From: Verrucomicrobiota bacterium
GTDB taxonomy: Bacteria > Verrucomicrobiota > Verrucomicrobiia > Verrucomicrobiales > Akkermansiaceae
Direction of reading: 5' to 3'
Length of the DNA stretch: 43,084 nucleotides
NCBI GenBank assembly: GCA_026397725.1
Contig: JAPLUI010000301.1
Coordinates: forward strand, 1-43,084
Shown: positions 33,726-42,104 of the stretch, piece after piece
Numbering within the stretch: the stretch's first letter is position 1
Layout: the number at the start of each line of letters is the position of its first letter
Position numbers and translations under genes: made by a program
Notes under the pieces: model-generated
The model's input: the letters and a program-made list of their open reading frames with translations, nothing else
The model's database searches: none
Told to the model about the DNA's origin: nothing

Positions 33726-34703
33726 GATCTAGGCAAGGCGTGGACCGGAACCACCCCGGCCCGCACGAGACAACTCATCACCATGCGCCTCGAAGGTGCG
33801 GTGGCTGCGGACCCGCAGAAGTGGCCCGCCGAGGCGAAATCGTTGTTAGACGCCAAGGCCCGTGAGGCGGCCAAGGCCGATGAACTGAAACGCTGGAGCG
33901 AATTCTGGAGCCGCTCTCACAGCCACATCAATCTACAATCTGCAATCCACAATCCACAATCCGAAGATCCCGGTTTCCTGATCGGCAGGAACTACCGGCT
34001 CTTCCGCTACATGCTCGCCTGCAACCGCGATGGCGAGCTGCCGCTGCTCTTCAACGGCGGCATCTTCACCACCGACAATAGCACTCGCATCAAGGGCAAC
34101 AACAATGACGAGTTGCCCACCTTCGAGGGAGAGCCGGTCACCCCGGACTTCCGCCGCTGGATGGGCTGTTATTTCATGTCGCAAAACCAACGCTGGCTCG
34201 GCTGGCCGACGCTTGCCAATGGCGACGCGGACCTGCTTTCCCCGACCACCCGTTTCTATCGGGATCGCGCGAAAATCGCTGCGGACCGCGCGAAGAATCA
34301 AGGCACCGCCGGCGTCGCTTACACCGAAGCCCTCGACATCTGGGGCCTTTGCCCGGTTGCCCCGCGTCCCGACGGGCTTTGCGGCGTGCAGCACCTGACC
34401 TATCACTTTTCGATGGGCGTCGAAAACGCGTGGATGAATCTCCAGGGCCACGATGTCATGGGCATCCCGTTCGACAAGGATCTCGGCTGGATCGCCGAAG
34501 CCGTGCTCTTCTACGACAGCTTCTATCGTTCCGAACACAAGAAGCGCACCGGCAAGGAACTCGGCGATGACGGCAAGCTCGTGATGTATCCCGGCAATGG
34601 ACTCGAACTCGCCGCCGACGCCACCAACACCATCGACGCCGTGGCGGGCTTCACCCGCGTCACCGACAGCTTGTTGAAGCTCAAGGAGCTGCCGCCCGGC
34701 CAG
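33726..34703 (+). pseudogene. DUF5703/GH95-like hydrolase, internal fragment
   Basis: The frame reads GRNYRLFRYMLACNRDGELP, LLFNGGIFTTDNSTRIKGNN, RRWMGCYFMSQNQRWLGWPT, PRPDGLCGVQHLTYHFSMGV and LGWIAEAVLFYDSFYRSE. These are the (alpha/alpha)6-barrel region of large Verrucomicrobia proteins annotated DUF5703 and related to GH95 (family from memory). About 325 of the usual ~800 residues remain. The N-terminal sandwich is absent, and the 3' end stops at LPPGQR, where it meets the DUF2961 fragment in opposite orientation. A 7-bp array (33929-33963) lies within the reading frame. No function is expected. Confidence 0.65.
33929..33963 (+). repeat. heptanucleotide array, unit CAATCCA x5, inside coding DNA
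   Basis: CAATCTA-CAATCTG-CAATCCA-CAATCCA-CAATCCG makes five units. It is read as INLQSAIHNPQ within the DUF5703-like relic and seems foreign to that protein, so it is probably an insertion. Confidence 0.8.
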
Positions 34704-35152
34704 CGGGCGCCGCCCTGGTGCATGAAGCGGGCGGCGTCCAGCCCGGTGAAGTCGTCGGCGTGCCACGCGGCGCAGAAGCGCAGCAACTTCGCTGCGGCCG
34801 ATTTCTCGAGCGCGATGGTTTCCAGTTCCACCGCCAGCTTTCTAACATCGCTGCCGTCGTTGCCGAACGAGATCTTCGCACCCGCCGCGTACGGCATGTA
34901 CCAGTATGAATAGAAAGTCCCGTCGATGCAGCCCAGCGGCAGCGTCTTGAAGGGATTGAGGCCCGGCGAGGTGGCAAAGAAATCGCCCAGCGGCGACCAG
35001 ACACTGGGTTTGGATTCGCCGTCCCAAGAAATCGAGATCGTCAACTCACGCAGGCTGTCCTCCTGCGCGATCCGCTCTGCCGGCACTGCGGAGGCAACCG
35101 CGAGTGACGCCGCCATGCTAACGAAAATCGACGTATTCATCCGGGTTCTCAT
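34700..35152 (-). pseudogene. DUF2961 (GH172-like) secreted protein, truncated after ~150 residues
   Basis: ATG 35152 overlaps the GH2 stop as ATGA (an ATG at 35140 is also possible). After a signal peptide (TSIFVSMAASLAVASAVPAE) the frame reads ISISWDGESKPSVWSPLGDF, FATSPGLNPFKTLPLGCIDG, FYSYWYMPYAAGAKI and LRFCAAWHADDFTGLDAARF. This is the N-terminal jellyroll of DUF2961/GH172 enzymes, usually 380-450 residues and known as fructofuranosidases or arabinofuranosidases. Homology ends at GGARWP near 34700, where reversed DNA of another hydrolase begins; the open frame continues as nonsense to 34523. It was the last gene of the operon and is now cut off. Confidence 0.75.
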
Positions 35153-38100
35153 TTGACGCGCCCCAGTTCCGCCGGATTGACGTTCCAGCCTTCCACTTGG
35201 ACGGCCACCTGGTCGCCAGTGACGTTTCTGGCGGTGAACTCGAGCGTGACCTGCTTCGTCTCGCCGGGCAGCAGCGAGACGTAGTTGTCCGAATAGATGA
35301 CCGCAGGCACCAGCAGGCCGGAGGCGGTGTCCACCAGCTTGAGGCGGGTGGCGAAGGCGACGGCCTGGTTGTCGTTGCGCAGCTCGACGGCGACCTTGCA
35401 GACCTCGTTGGTGCGGGACGAGCTGACCGTGCCGGCGACTTTGACCTTGGGCATGCCGTTGAGTTGCTCGTACTCGCCGGACGAGCGGCTTTGCCAGTAG
35501 AAGTTCTCCGATAGCAGCTTGCCGCTGCGGTCCTTGAGTTCGAGCTTGATGAAATAGACCTTCGACAGGTCGTCCTTCGAGCGGGTCTTCTCGGAGTCCG
35601 CCTCGACCAGGTCGAAACACTTGGTGGCGGCATTGGCCGGACAGTTCACGGTGCCGGAGCGCTTGGCGTATTCGCGGCCGTCCATCTGATAGATGCGGGC
35701 CTCGGCGGTGACTCCGTCGAGCGGCTTGAGGGTGTTGTTGATCACCTTCACCTCGCCGGACTTGATGTTCCACTGGATGTGGACCGGCTCGCAGGCCTTC
35801 TGGCAGCCGAAGTAACCGCCGCTCGGTTCCAGATAGAAGTCGTAGATGCCGAAGGTCAGGCAGGGCCAGACCGGGTTGCTCATCCAGATCTTCACCCCGC
35901 TGCAGTCGTTCCACAGCTTGTCATTCCAAGCCTCGAAGATCGCCTTGGCCCACTCGAGGCTGACCAACTGCGCCTTGCCGCAAAAATCCTCGACGCTGTT
36001 AGACGGGCCGTAGCGGGCGATCGCCTTTTCGGTGTCGCCGCACCACCCGGCGTTGCCGCCGGCATTGACCCACTCGTGGGCGCCCCAGCCGGCCTGGGTG
36101 ATCGGCCACAGGTGGCGCTTGGGCATCATGCGCCGGATGCTCTCGACCACCGGCAAGGCCTTGAGGCCGATCTCGGACTTGAAGCCCTTGGCCGTGCCGA
36201 AGAAGTACTGCGGTCCGCAGTAGGTATAGGGTCCGTTGCCGTCCATTGGCGGATTGAGGATCGAATTGGGGAGGAACCAGCGGGTGCCGTCCAATTTCCC
36301 GACCGCCTCCTTCATGCCGGGCTCCATGGAACCATGCGGACCGTGCTCGTTGGCACCGCACCACAGCACGACACTGGCATGGTTGCGGAAGCGGCGCACC
36401 CGGTCGCGCGCGTTCTCGACCACCATTTCGGGATGGAGCACGGCATGTTCGTGGTTGGCGCCGAAGTCATCCCAGATCATCAGGCCGTATTCATCACAGA
36501 GGTCGAAAAAGTCCGGCTTGGTGATCAGGCCGAGGGTGCTGCGCAGCATGGTGAAGTTCATGTTCTTCTCCATCTTCAGCCGGTCGCGGAAATCCTCCCG
36601 TTCCAGGCGCAGCATGCCCTCATCCATGCACCAGTTGGCACCCTTGCACATGATCTTGTGACCGTTGCAGAGGATGATCAGCGGCGCCTCGGTGTGATAG
36701 CTCCATTCACGGATGCCCACCCGCGAGGTCTTGGTGTCGGAAACCTTGCCGTCCGCAGTCTCGAAGCGGATCGCGAAGTCATAGAGATACTGCTCGCCAT
36801 AACCGTTGGGCCACCACAACTTCGGGTTGCGGAACGAGAGCACCGGGGCCTCGGACTTGTCGATGGTGACGGTGATCGTTTGCTTGGCGGGGATGGTCAC
36901 CTTCCTGGCGAAGGCGGCTTCCCCGATCTTGCCGCACAGGGTGCCCTGGACCTCGCGCTCCGAACTGTTGCGCAGCTCGGTTTTCACTGTTAGATCGGCG
37001 CGTGAAACATCCGGCAGCGGCAGTTTGGTGATGACGTAGGGATCGAGGATGTCCACGTCGGCAGTGGTGTCGAGGAACACCTTCTGCCAGATGCCGAGGT
37101 TGCGATCGCGCATGCAGGGCATCCAGTCCCAGCCGGCGGCGACGAGGAAGGTCGGCGCATTGCCGATCGCGGACTCGGCGGTCCAAACCTTGTCGAGGCG
37201 CTTGTCGAAGGGCTCGCGCACGACGGGGATCGTGTGGATGAGCACGGCGATCGCGTTCTTGCCGCTGACCAGCTTGTCGGTGATGTCGAAGCGGCCGCGG
37301 ATGAAGGCACCGGCCATCCTGCCCACTTCCTTGCCGTTGAGATGGATGTCGGCCTTGTAGTTGATGCCGTCGAAGTTCAGCCAGACCCGCTTGCCGCGGT
37401 AGCTTTCGGGCATGTCAAGTTCGGTGCGATACCACCAACTGGTACGGCAAAACCAGTCGGAGATCAGCGAGTTCTGATCGGCATACCATGGATCGGGGAT
37501 GGCGCCGATCTCGTAGTAGGAGCGCAGGATGGTGCCGGGCACGGTGGCGGCGAGCCACCGGCTGTCGTCAAAGCCCGTGGTGGCGACCTTGGCGGGCTCG
37601 TCGGGCACATATTTCTGGCTGTAGAGGCGCCAACCGCCGGACAGGTTCCAGGTGCCGTCCTTGGCCGGCGGCGGCACGGGTGTGGGCTTGAACACCGGCC
37701 CGCCGGTGCCCCACACCTCGAATTCCGTTAGGCCGATGCCTTCCGGCAGGCCCTGGTCCTGTTCGCCGGCGGCCATCCTAACATATCGTCCCTTGACCGG
37801 GGAATTGAGTTTGAGTTCCTCGGTGCCGCCCTTGCTGTTATCGGTGCCCGAGGCGTCCTGCCACTCCTCGACGAAGCCGGTTTCCGGCGAGGGCGGCTTG
37901 CTCGACACGGCGATGCGGAATTTTTTCGGATAGAGCGCCTCCCATTTGAGCACGAACTTCTCGATCATGCACTCGGCGCCGAGGTCAACGTAGATCCACG
38001 GCTGTTCATCGCCCCGGCGGAAGCCGGCGCGGCTGCGCCAGCGGGTGTCATCATGGCCGTCGGTGGCCATGTGGCCGGTATTGATGTAATCGGCCGCGTA

Positions 38101-38235
38101 GGCGGTGTAGGCGGCACGGTTGAGCGCCAGGTTACGGGCGGTTTCCTGGGCGTCGCTGATCGCCGGGGCGAGCAGCGGCAGTCCTAACAGTGCGAGCAGC
38201 GCGCGGCGCCGCAGGGCTGATTTGGCGGTATTCAT
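35149..38235 (-). CDS. secreted GH2 family glycosidase with N-terminal discoidin-like (F5/8C) domain
   Basis: The 1028-residue protein has a signal sequence (RRRALLALLGLPLLAPAISD). Residues ~33-177 form an F5/8C/CBM32-like domain (NLALNRAAYTAYAADYINTG, ATDGHDDTRWRS, YVDLGAECMIEKFVLKW, GLTEFEVWG). The GH2 sugar-binding domain follows (WWYRTELDMP, VWLNFDGINYKADIHLNG), then the Ig-like sandwich and the TIM barrel. The acid/base is E630 in LWCGANEHG and the nucleophile probably E688 in GFKSEIG. The CGANE context resembles exo-beta-glucosaminidase/mannosidase-type GH2 rather than LacZ. It lies 45 bp after a GH130 gene and overlaps the DUF2961 gene by ATGA, so it is part of one operon. It probably removes terminal beta-linked sugars outside the cytoplasm. 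Confidence 0.85.
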   Translation of the reverse strand: MNTAKSALRRRALLALLGLPLLAPAISDAQETARNLALNRAAYTAYAADYINTGHMATDGHDDTRWRSRAGFRRGDEQPWIYVDLGAECMIEKFVLKWEALYPKKFRIAVSSKPPSPETGFVEEWQDASGTDNSKGGTEELKLNSPVKGRYVRMAAGEQDQGLPEGIGLTEFEVWGTGGPVFKPTPVPPPAKDGTWNLSGGWRLYSQKYVPDEPAKVATTGFDDSRWLAATVPGTILRSYYEIGAIPDPWYADQNSLISDWFCRTSWWYRTELDMPESYRGKRVWLNFDGINYKADIHLNGKEVGRMAGAFIRGRFDITDKLVSGKNAIAVLIHTIPVVREPFDKRLDKVWTAESAIGNAPTFLVAAGWDWMPCMRDRNLGIWQKVFLDTTADVDILDPYVITKLPLPDVSRADLTVKTELRNSSEREVQGTLCGKIGEAAFARKVTIPAKQTITVTIDKSEAPVLSFRNPKLWWPNGYGEQYLYDFAIRFETADGKVSDTKTSRVGIREWSYHTEAPLIILCNGHKIMCKGANWCMDEGMLRLEREDFRDRLKMEKNMNFTMLRSTLGLITKPDFFDLCDEYGLMIWDDFGANHEHAVLHPEMVVENARDRVRRFRNHASVVLWCGANEHGPHGSMEPGMKEAVGKLDGTRWFLPNSILNPPMDGNGPYTYCGPQYFFGTAKGFKSEIGLKALPVVESIRRMMPKRHLWPITQAGWGAHEWVNAGGNAGWCGDTEKAIARYGPSNSVEDFCGKAQLVSLEWAKAIFEAWNDKLWNDCSGVKIWMSNPVWPCLTFGIYDFYLEPSGGYFGCQKACEPVHIQWNIKSGEVKVINNTLKPLDGVTAEARIYQMDGREYAKRSGTVNCPANAATKCFDLVEADSEKTRSKDDLSKVYFIKLELKDRSGKLLSENFYWQSRSSGEYEQLNGMPKVKVAGTVSSSRTNEVCKVAVELRNDNQAVAFATRLKLVDTASGLLVPAVIYSDNYVSLLPGETKQVTLEFTARNVTGDQVAVQVEGWNVNPAELGRVK

Positions 38236-38280
38236 GTGGCGTGGTGGGTGGGGTTGACTCGTGTTAGATACGTGTTAGAT

Positions 38281-39399
38281 TCATTTCCCGAGCGGGCAGC
38301 TCGCGAGGCCGATGCAGGTGTCGGCGGCGCCGTAATACATCATCCATTTGCCCTTGAAAGGAGCGATGCCGTTGGCCACCGTGGTGTCGCCGGTCATGCC
38401 TTGGCGTTCCCACTCGTATTGCGGCCACAGCAGCGGTTCCTTCGGTTCCTTGAGCACGGTCTTGAGGTCTTTGGGGTCGATCAAGGCCTGGCGTACGGTC
38501 CACGCGCCAAGGGCGTAATGCCCGCCCTGGGTCATCAGCAGGATGCCGTCGTCGCGCAGCAGGGCCATCGCGCCGGCCTCGCGTCCGCCGCCGGGCCAGA
38601 CCGCTTTCCCAGTGGGCGTCCAGTCGATCAGGTTGTCGCTCCAGGCCAGCCCACAGGGATGGGTGAAATACATCCAGTATTTGCCATCGACCCTGGTGGC
38701 GATCAGGCGGTCGCCCTCGCGGCGGGTCAGCACCACGCCCGAACGCGAGCCCATGACCTTGTCGGGGGCGGTCTTGGCGAATGCGGGTCCGTGTTTCTTC
38801 CAATGCACCAGATCGCGGGACGAGGCGATCGACAGGGTATCCTTGTTGCCGGTGCCGGTGGCGCGCCAAGTGGTGTAATTCATATAATAGACGCCGGCCT
38901 CGCTCTCGACCACATGCAGATCCTCGCAGCCGCCTTCCCACTCGTATTGCTTGAATTCGTCGTTGTCCGGATAGAGGACCGGTGCGGGATGGCGGGTGAA
39001 ACGGATGCCGTCCTCACTGGACGCCAGCCCGATGCGGCAGGTGCGGCCCCAGCCGAGCGTCTTGTTGATGTCGTCGGCGCGGTAGAGCAAGTGGATCCTG
39101 CCGTTTCTAACAATCACCGCCGGGTTATAGACATTCCGTTCCTCCCAGCGGACCTCCTTGCCCATGATCGGGCACTTGAAGAGGGAATCGCGGGTCGGCT
39201 TGAGCACTGGGTCAGGGTGCTTGACGAAGGGGCCGAGTTCCCACGGCTCGCGGGCGGCGATGGCGGCCTTGGCGGCGGTTTCAGCCGCAGCACGGGCGGC
39301 TTCGCGGTCCTCGGCGGCTTGAACCATGGACGGCAGGCCGATGGCGGCGGTCGCGGCAGCGGTTATCAGAAATTGGCGGCGGGTGGATGATGGTATCAT
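38281..39399 (-). CDS. exported GH130 family protein (beta-mannoside phosphorylase/hydrolase type), copy b
   Basis: The 372-residue protein begins MIPSSTRRQFLITAAATAAI, a Tat-like signal (RRxF) ending VQAA, followed by an Ala-rich helix. The five-bladed propeller shows GH130 landmarks: RNVYNPAVIVRNGRIHLLYR, the catalytic-type Asp160 in GGCEDLHVV, GSRSGVVL, KYWMYFT and LRDDGILLMTQ. GH130 enzymes act on beta-mannosides, most by phosphorolysis in the cytoplasm. An exported copy would need phosphate outside or be one of the hydrolytic subfamilies. ATG 39399 overlaps the SGNH stop (ATGA). It shares its architecture with copy a at 40118-41296. Confidence 0.8.
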   Translation of the reverse strand: MIPSSTRRQFLITAAATAAIGLPSMVQAAEDREAARAAAETAAKAAIAAREPWELGPFVKHPDPVLKPTRDSLFKCPIMGKEVRWEERNVYNPAVIVRNGRIHLLYRADDINKTLGWGRTCRIGLASSEDGIRFTRHPAPVLYPDNDEFKQYEWEGGCEDLHVVESEAGVYYMNYTTWRATGTGNKDTLSIASSRDLVHWKKHGPAFAKTAPDKVMGSRSGVVLTRREGDRLIATRVDGKYWMYFTHPCGLAWSDNLIDWTPTGKAVWPGGGREAGAMALLRDDGILLMTQGGHYALGAWTVRQALIDPKDLKTVLKEPKEPLLWPQYEWERQGMTGDTTVANGIAPFKGKWMMYYGAADTCIGLASCPLGK

Positions 39400-40121
39400 T
39401 TCGGCGGGTTGTTAGGTTTCGGGGGATTGGACAGCGCCTTGTGGGCGGCATTCGCGAGGACCGCGCAACCGGCCGCATTCGGGTGGACGCCATCGGCGAA
39501 GAGTTCGGGCTTGCCATCGAACAGGGCGTGCATGTCAATCAAGGGCAGTTTCCTTTCGGCAGCGACGGCGCGGATGAGCGGGATGATTTCGCTGGCGAGA
39601 ATCGCCTCGTCGTGTCCGGCAGGATAATGCTTGGCGACCCATGGCGGCGTGCAGACCCAGATCTTCGGCTTGGCGGGCAGGCCCGCGAAGTGGTCGAGCA
39701 GGGCGATCAGGTCCCGCTTGAAGCGCTCCTTGTGTTTCCACTCGTCCGGCTTGCTGTCGTTGGTGCCTAACATGAAAACCACGATGTCCGGGTTGAAGGC
39801 GGTGGCCTCCTTGCATGCTTCGCAGGCCGCATACGGTCGCTCGTTGATATTCATCACCGTGCCGCCGAGGAAGCCGAAGTTGCGCACCTGGTAGCGGGCG
39901 CCCAGCAATTGTCCCAAGGTCGATGGGTAGTTGTCCTCGCCGCGGACATGCACACCTTGCGTGATGCTGTCGCCCACGCAGGCCAGGCGGATCGGCGCCG
40001 CGGTGTCGCCATCGGCGGCATGGGTCCGCATTCCCGCGTCAAAGCCGAGGCATAGACATGCCAGGAACGCGGGTGTGAAAGTTCGTCGGGTGATGGTTCG
40101 TGTTGTCATCTCTGGTCTCAC
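39396..40121 (-). CDS. exported SGNH/GDSL hydrolase (carbohydrate esterase-like)
   Basis: A GTG at 40121 overlaps the upstream GH130 stop (GTGA); ATG 40109 is the alternative, giving MTTRTITRRTFTPAFLACLC, again with a Tat-like RR. Counted from the GTG, the SGNH blocks are: Ser52 in VGDSITQG, Gly86-87 in FLGGTVMN, Asn121 in LGTNDSKPDEW, and Asp210/His213 in FADGVHPNAAG. The 241-residue size is normal. Members of this type remove acetyl or other acyl groups from polysaccharides, and here probably deacylate the glycan handled by the GH130 and GH2 enzymes. It sits between two GH130 genes with 4-bp overlaps on both sides. Confidence 0.85.
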   Translation of the reverse strand: MRPEMTTRTITRRTFTPAFLACLCLGFDAGMRTHAADGDTAAPIRLACVGDSITQGVHVRGEDNYPSTLGQLLGARYQVRNFGFLGGTVMNINERPYAACEACKEATAFNPDIVVFMLGTNDSKPDEWKHKERFKRDLIALLDHFAGLPAKPKIWVCTPPWVAKHYPAGHDEAILASEIIPLIRAVAAERKLPLIDMHALFDGKPELFADGVHPNAAGCAVLANAAHKALSNPPKPNNPPK

Positions 40122-41296
40122 TGTTTAATCGGGCAGGTGGCCACGCCGGTGACGGTATCCGCTCCACCGTAGTAAAGGAACCACTTGCCCTTGAACGGCA
40201 CCAGCGCATTGGAGACCGTGGTGTAGCCGGTCATGCCCTTGATTTCCCATTCGTATTCCGGCCACAGGAACGGTTCCTGTTGCTCTTTCAGGATGCCGTT
40301 GTTGGGCAACTGTTTTGTTGCCAGATCGGCGCGATCATGCAGTTGCTGCCATAACGTCCAGCCGCCCAAGGGGCCGGCTCCGGTCTGCGCCATCAGCAGG
40401 ATGCCGTCATCGCGCAACAGCGCGATCGCCCCCGCCTCGGCACCTCGCGGCCACCCCGCCTTGCCGGTCGCATGCCAGTTGATGAGATCCTCGCTCCACG
40501 CCATGGCACAGCCGTGGGTGTAGAACATCCAGTATCTGCCGCCGATCTTGGCGGCGATCAACTTGTCGCCCACCCGCCGTGACACCACGACCCCCGACCG
40601 CGAGCCGTTCACTTTGTCCGGATCGTGCTTCCGGAATGCCGGGCCGTGCTTGGTCCAATGCACGAGGTCACGCGAGGTGGCGATCGACATGGTGTCCTTG
40701 ATCCCGAGGTGTTGGCCGGTGTGGGTGGTGTAGTTCATGTAATACACCCCATCCTCGCCCTCGATGACGTGGAGGTCCTCGCAGCCGCCCGCCCATTCGT
40801 ATGGCTTGAACTCGTCGTTGGCCGGATAGAGCACCGGTTCCGGCCGGCGGGTGAAATGAATGCCGTCGTCGCTGACGGCCAACCCGATGCGGCAGATCCG
40901 GCCCCAAGCACACGCCGGGTTGCGGCCGTCGGCGCGGTAGAGCAGGTGGACCTTGCCATCTTTGACCACTGCGGCCGGATTGTAGGTGTTCATCTCCTCC
41001 CAGCGGATCCCCTGGCCCATGATCGGGCAGTCGAACACGGACTCCGGGTTTGGTCGCAGGACCGGCTCGGGATGCTTGACGAAGGGCCCCATCTCCCAGC
41101 CTTCGAGCTTGGCTTGGGCGGCCTTGGCCTTGACGGCGGCCCCGACCCGCGCCGCAGCTTGCGCGGCTTGTTCGGCGGCAATTCCCGCAGCTTCATCATC
41201 CGCTGCGAATGCGACGGACGAGCATAACCAGATGGGTGCGGCCATGGCGGTGATGGCGGATCTCAAGTAGTGGCAATGGTTGGATGGGGGGTGCAT
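40118..41296 (-). CDS. exported GH130 family protein, copy a (first gene of operon)
   Basis: The 392-residue protein begins MHPPSNHCHYLRSAITAMAA with a signal peptide ending SVAFA, then an Ala/Glu-rich helix. GH130 motifs are NTYNPAAVVKDGKVHLLYRA, Asp174 in GGCEDLHVI, GSRSGVVV and LLRDDGILLMAQ. It resembles copy b closely through the whole propeller, so the two arose by duplication flanking the SGNH gene and probably differ in linkage preference. As the 5' gene it is preceded by a likely promoter (41393-41420). No Shine-Dalgarno sequence is visible; a 7-bp array starts five bases upstream of the ATG. Confidence 0.8.
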   Translation of the reverse strand: MHPPSNHCHYLRSAITAMAAPIWLCSSVAFAADDEAAGIAAEQAAQAAARVGAAVKAKAAQAKLEGWEMGPFVKHPEPVLRPNPESVFDCPIMGQGIRWEEMNTYNPAAVVKDGKVHLLYRADGRNPACAWGRICRIGLAVSDDGIHFTRRPEPVLYPANDEFKPYEWAGGCEDLHVIEGEDGVYYMNYTTHTGQHLGIKDTMSIATSRDLVHWTKHGPAFRKHDPDKVNGSRSGVVVSRRVGDKLIAAKIGGRYWMFYTHGCAMAWSEDLINWHATGKAGWPRGAEAGAIALLRDDGILLMAQTGAGPLGGWTLWQQLHDRADLATKQLPNNGILKEQQEPFLWPEYEWEIKGMTGYTTVSNALVPFKGKWFLYYGGADTVTGVATCPIKQ

Positions 41297-41300
41297 TTTG

Positions 41301-41328
41301 GTTGGCAGTTGGCGGTGGGCCGTTGGGG
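41301..41328 (-). repeat. heptanucleotide array in the GH130 leader
   Basis: On the plus strand GTTGGCA-GTTGGCG-GTGGGCC-GTTGGGG forms four degenerate 7-bp units. They end five bases before the GH130 start codon and would occupy the ribosome-binding region of the mRNA. Confidence 0.55.
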
Positions 41329-41360
41329 GGCGGCATATTGGTTAGACGGCTGCATTCCGG

Positions 41361-41382
41361 CGGCAACCGGGCTCAGTTGCCG
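41361..41382. promoter_or_regulatory. candidate operator of the glycan operon
   Basis: CGGCAAC (41361-41367) and GTTGCCG (41376-41382) are inverted 7-bp arms separated by eight bases, located just downstream of the presumed -10. This is a position from which a repressor could block transcription. No regulator gene is adjacent. Confidence 0.4.
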
Positions 41383-41392
41383 CACGCGCTGG

Positions 41393-41420
41393 ATATTGCA
41401 AGAACCGATGGATCTGACAA
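41393..41420 (-). promoter_or_regulatory. candidate promoter of the GH130-SGNH-GH130-GH2 operon
   Basis: On the minus strand TTGTCA (41420-41415) is followed after 16 bases by CAATAT (41398-41393), about 100 bases before the first start codon. Confidence 0.45.
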
Positions 41421-41482
41421 CATCCTTTTGGAGGTTCATTGCCGGAGCTAACGAGGTTCAAAATCGGAACCCTTTGGCCTTT

Positions 41483-41545
41483 GCTGTTAGAAATTCGGAG
41501 TGAAGGCCGATGGCAAAACCGGTGGCCGGATCGGAGAGCGGAAAG
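41483..41545 (+). repeat. dispersed ~68-bp repeat, copy C (diverged)
   Basis: TTAGAAATT, GTGAAGGCCG, CCGGTGGCCGG and CGGAGAGCGGAAAG line up in order with copies A and B near 4.0 and 4.9 kb. Confidence 0.6.
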
Positions 41546-42104
41546 ATCGGGGGCTGGAGGCTGGCAAGTTCGGGAACCGCGGTGGCCGTATCCGTGGCAA
41601 GCGTGTTGCAGCCACCGCTGCCGACGGGGCCACCGGCGACGACCTTGCCGAGCGCATGTGGGCGTGACCATTTGCTGTCGAACATCGTGGATTCGAAGCG
41701 AGGGAGCAACCTCCGGATGCTGGCAATTTTGGTTGGCGGGAAAACTTGGGCGGTGTGAGAATGCCCCCCATGAACCTCTCTCTCAATTCAGGTGGCCCGA
41801 TTTGATTCCACCATCGGCCTCTCCGAGGCGATCTTCCCTCCGCAGCTTGAGCGTGTTCTGATTTGAGATAATCACTTGCGGCATGGAAGCAATGTGCTAA
41901 CGAATAGCACCAGAAAGGACCCTCCGTCCAATCCTAGTGGTAAAAAGATCCAATTTGGGTTTCGCACCGCCCGTGCGGGCGGACCAGTGGGCGGCCCGAG
42001 ACCGAGCCGCCCTACCAAGAAAGGCATGGCAACGACGGGTCTTCCTCCTCCTTCCCGCACGCCCGGCGCTTGTCATCTCCGGCGCTTGCGGGTAGGGTGT
42101 GGCC
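41546..42104. other. intergenic region with REP-like hairpins at 41967-42012
   Basis: No gene is recognised. CCGCCCG-TG-CGGGCGG (41967-41982) and GGGCGGC-n10-GCCGCCC (41989-42012) are two adjacent GC-rich palindromes, followed by CTACC. They resemble REP sequences of the kind RAYT enzymes act on. Weak open frames in 41550-41760 have no family signature. Confidence 0.55.

Noticed and set aside
35779..39390. Long plus-strand open frames antisense to the GH2 and GH130 genes (up to ~400 codons)
   Set aside because: They are shadows of GC-rich coding DNA: low-complexity composition, no family motifs, and the opposite strand encodes well-conserved enzymes with intact active sites.
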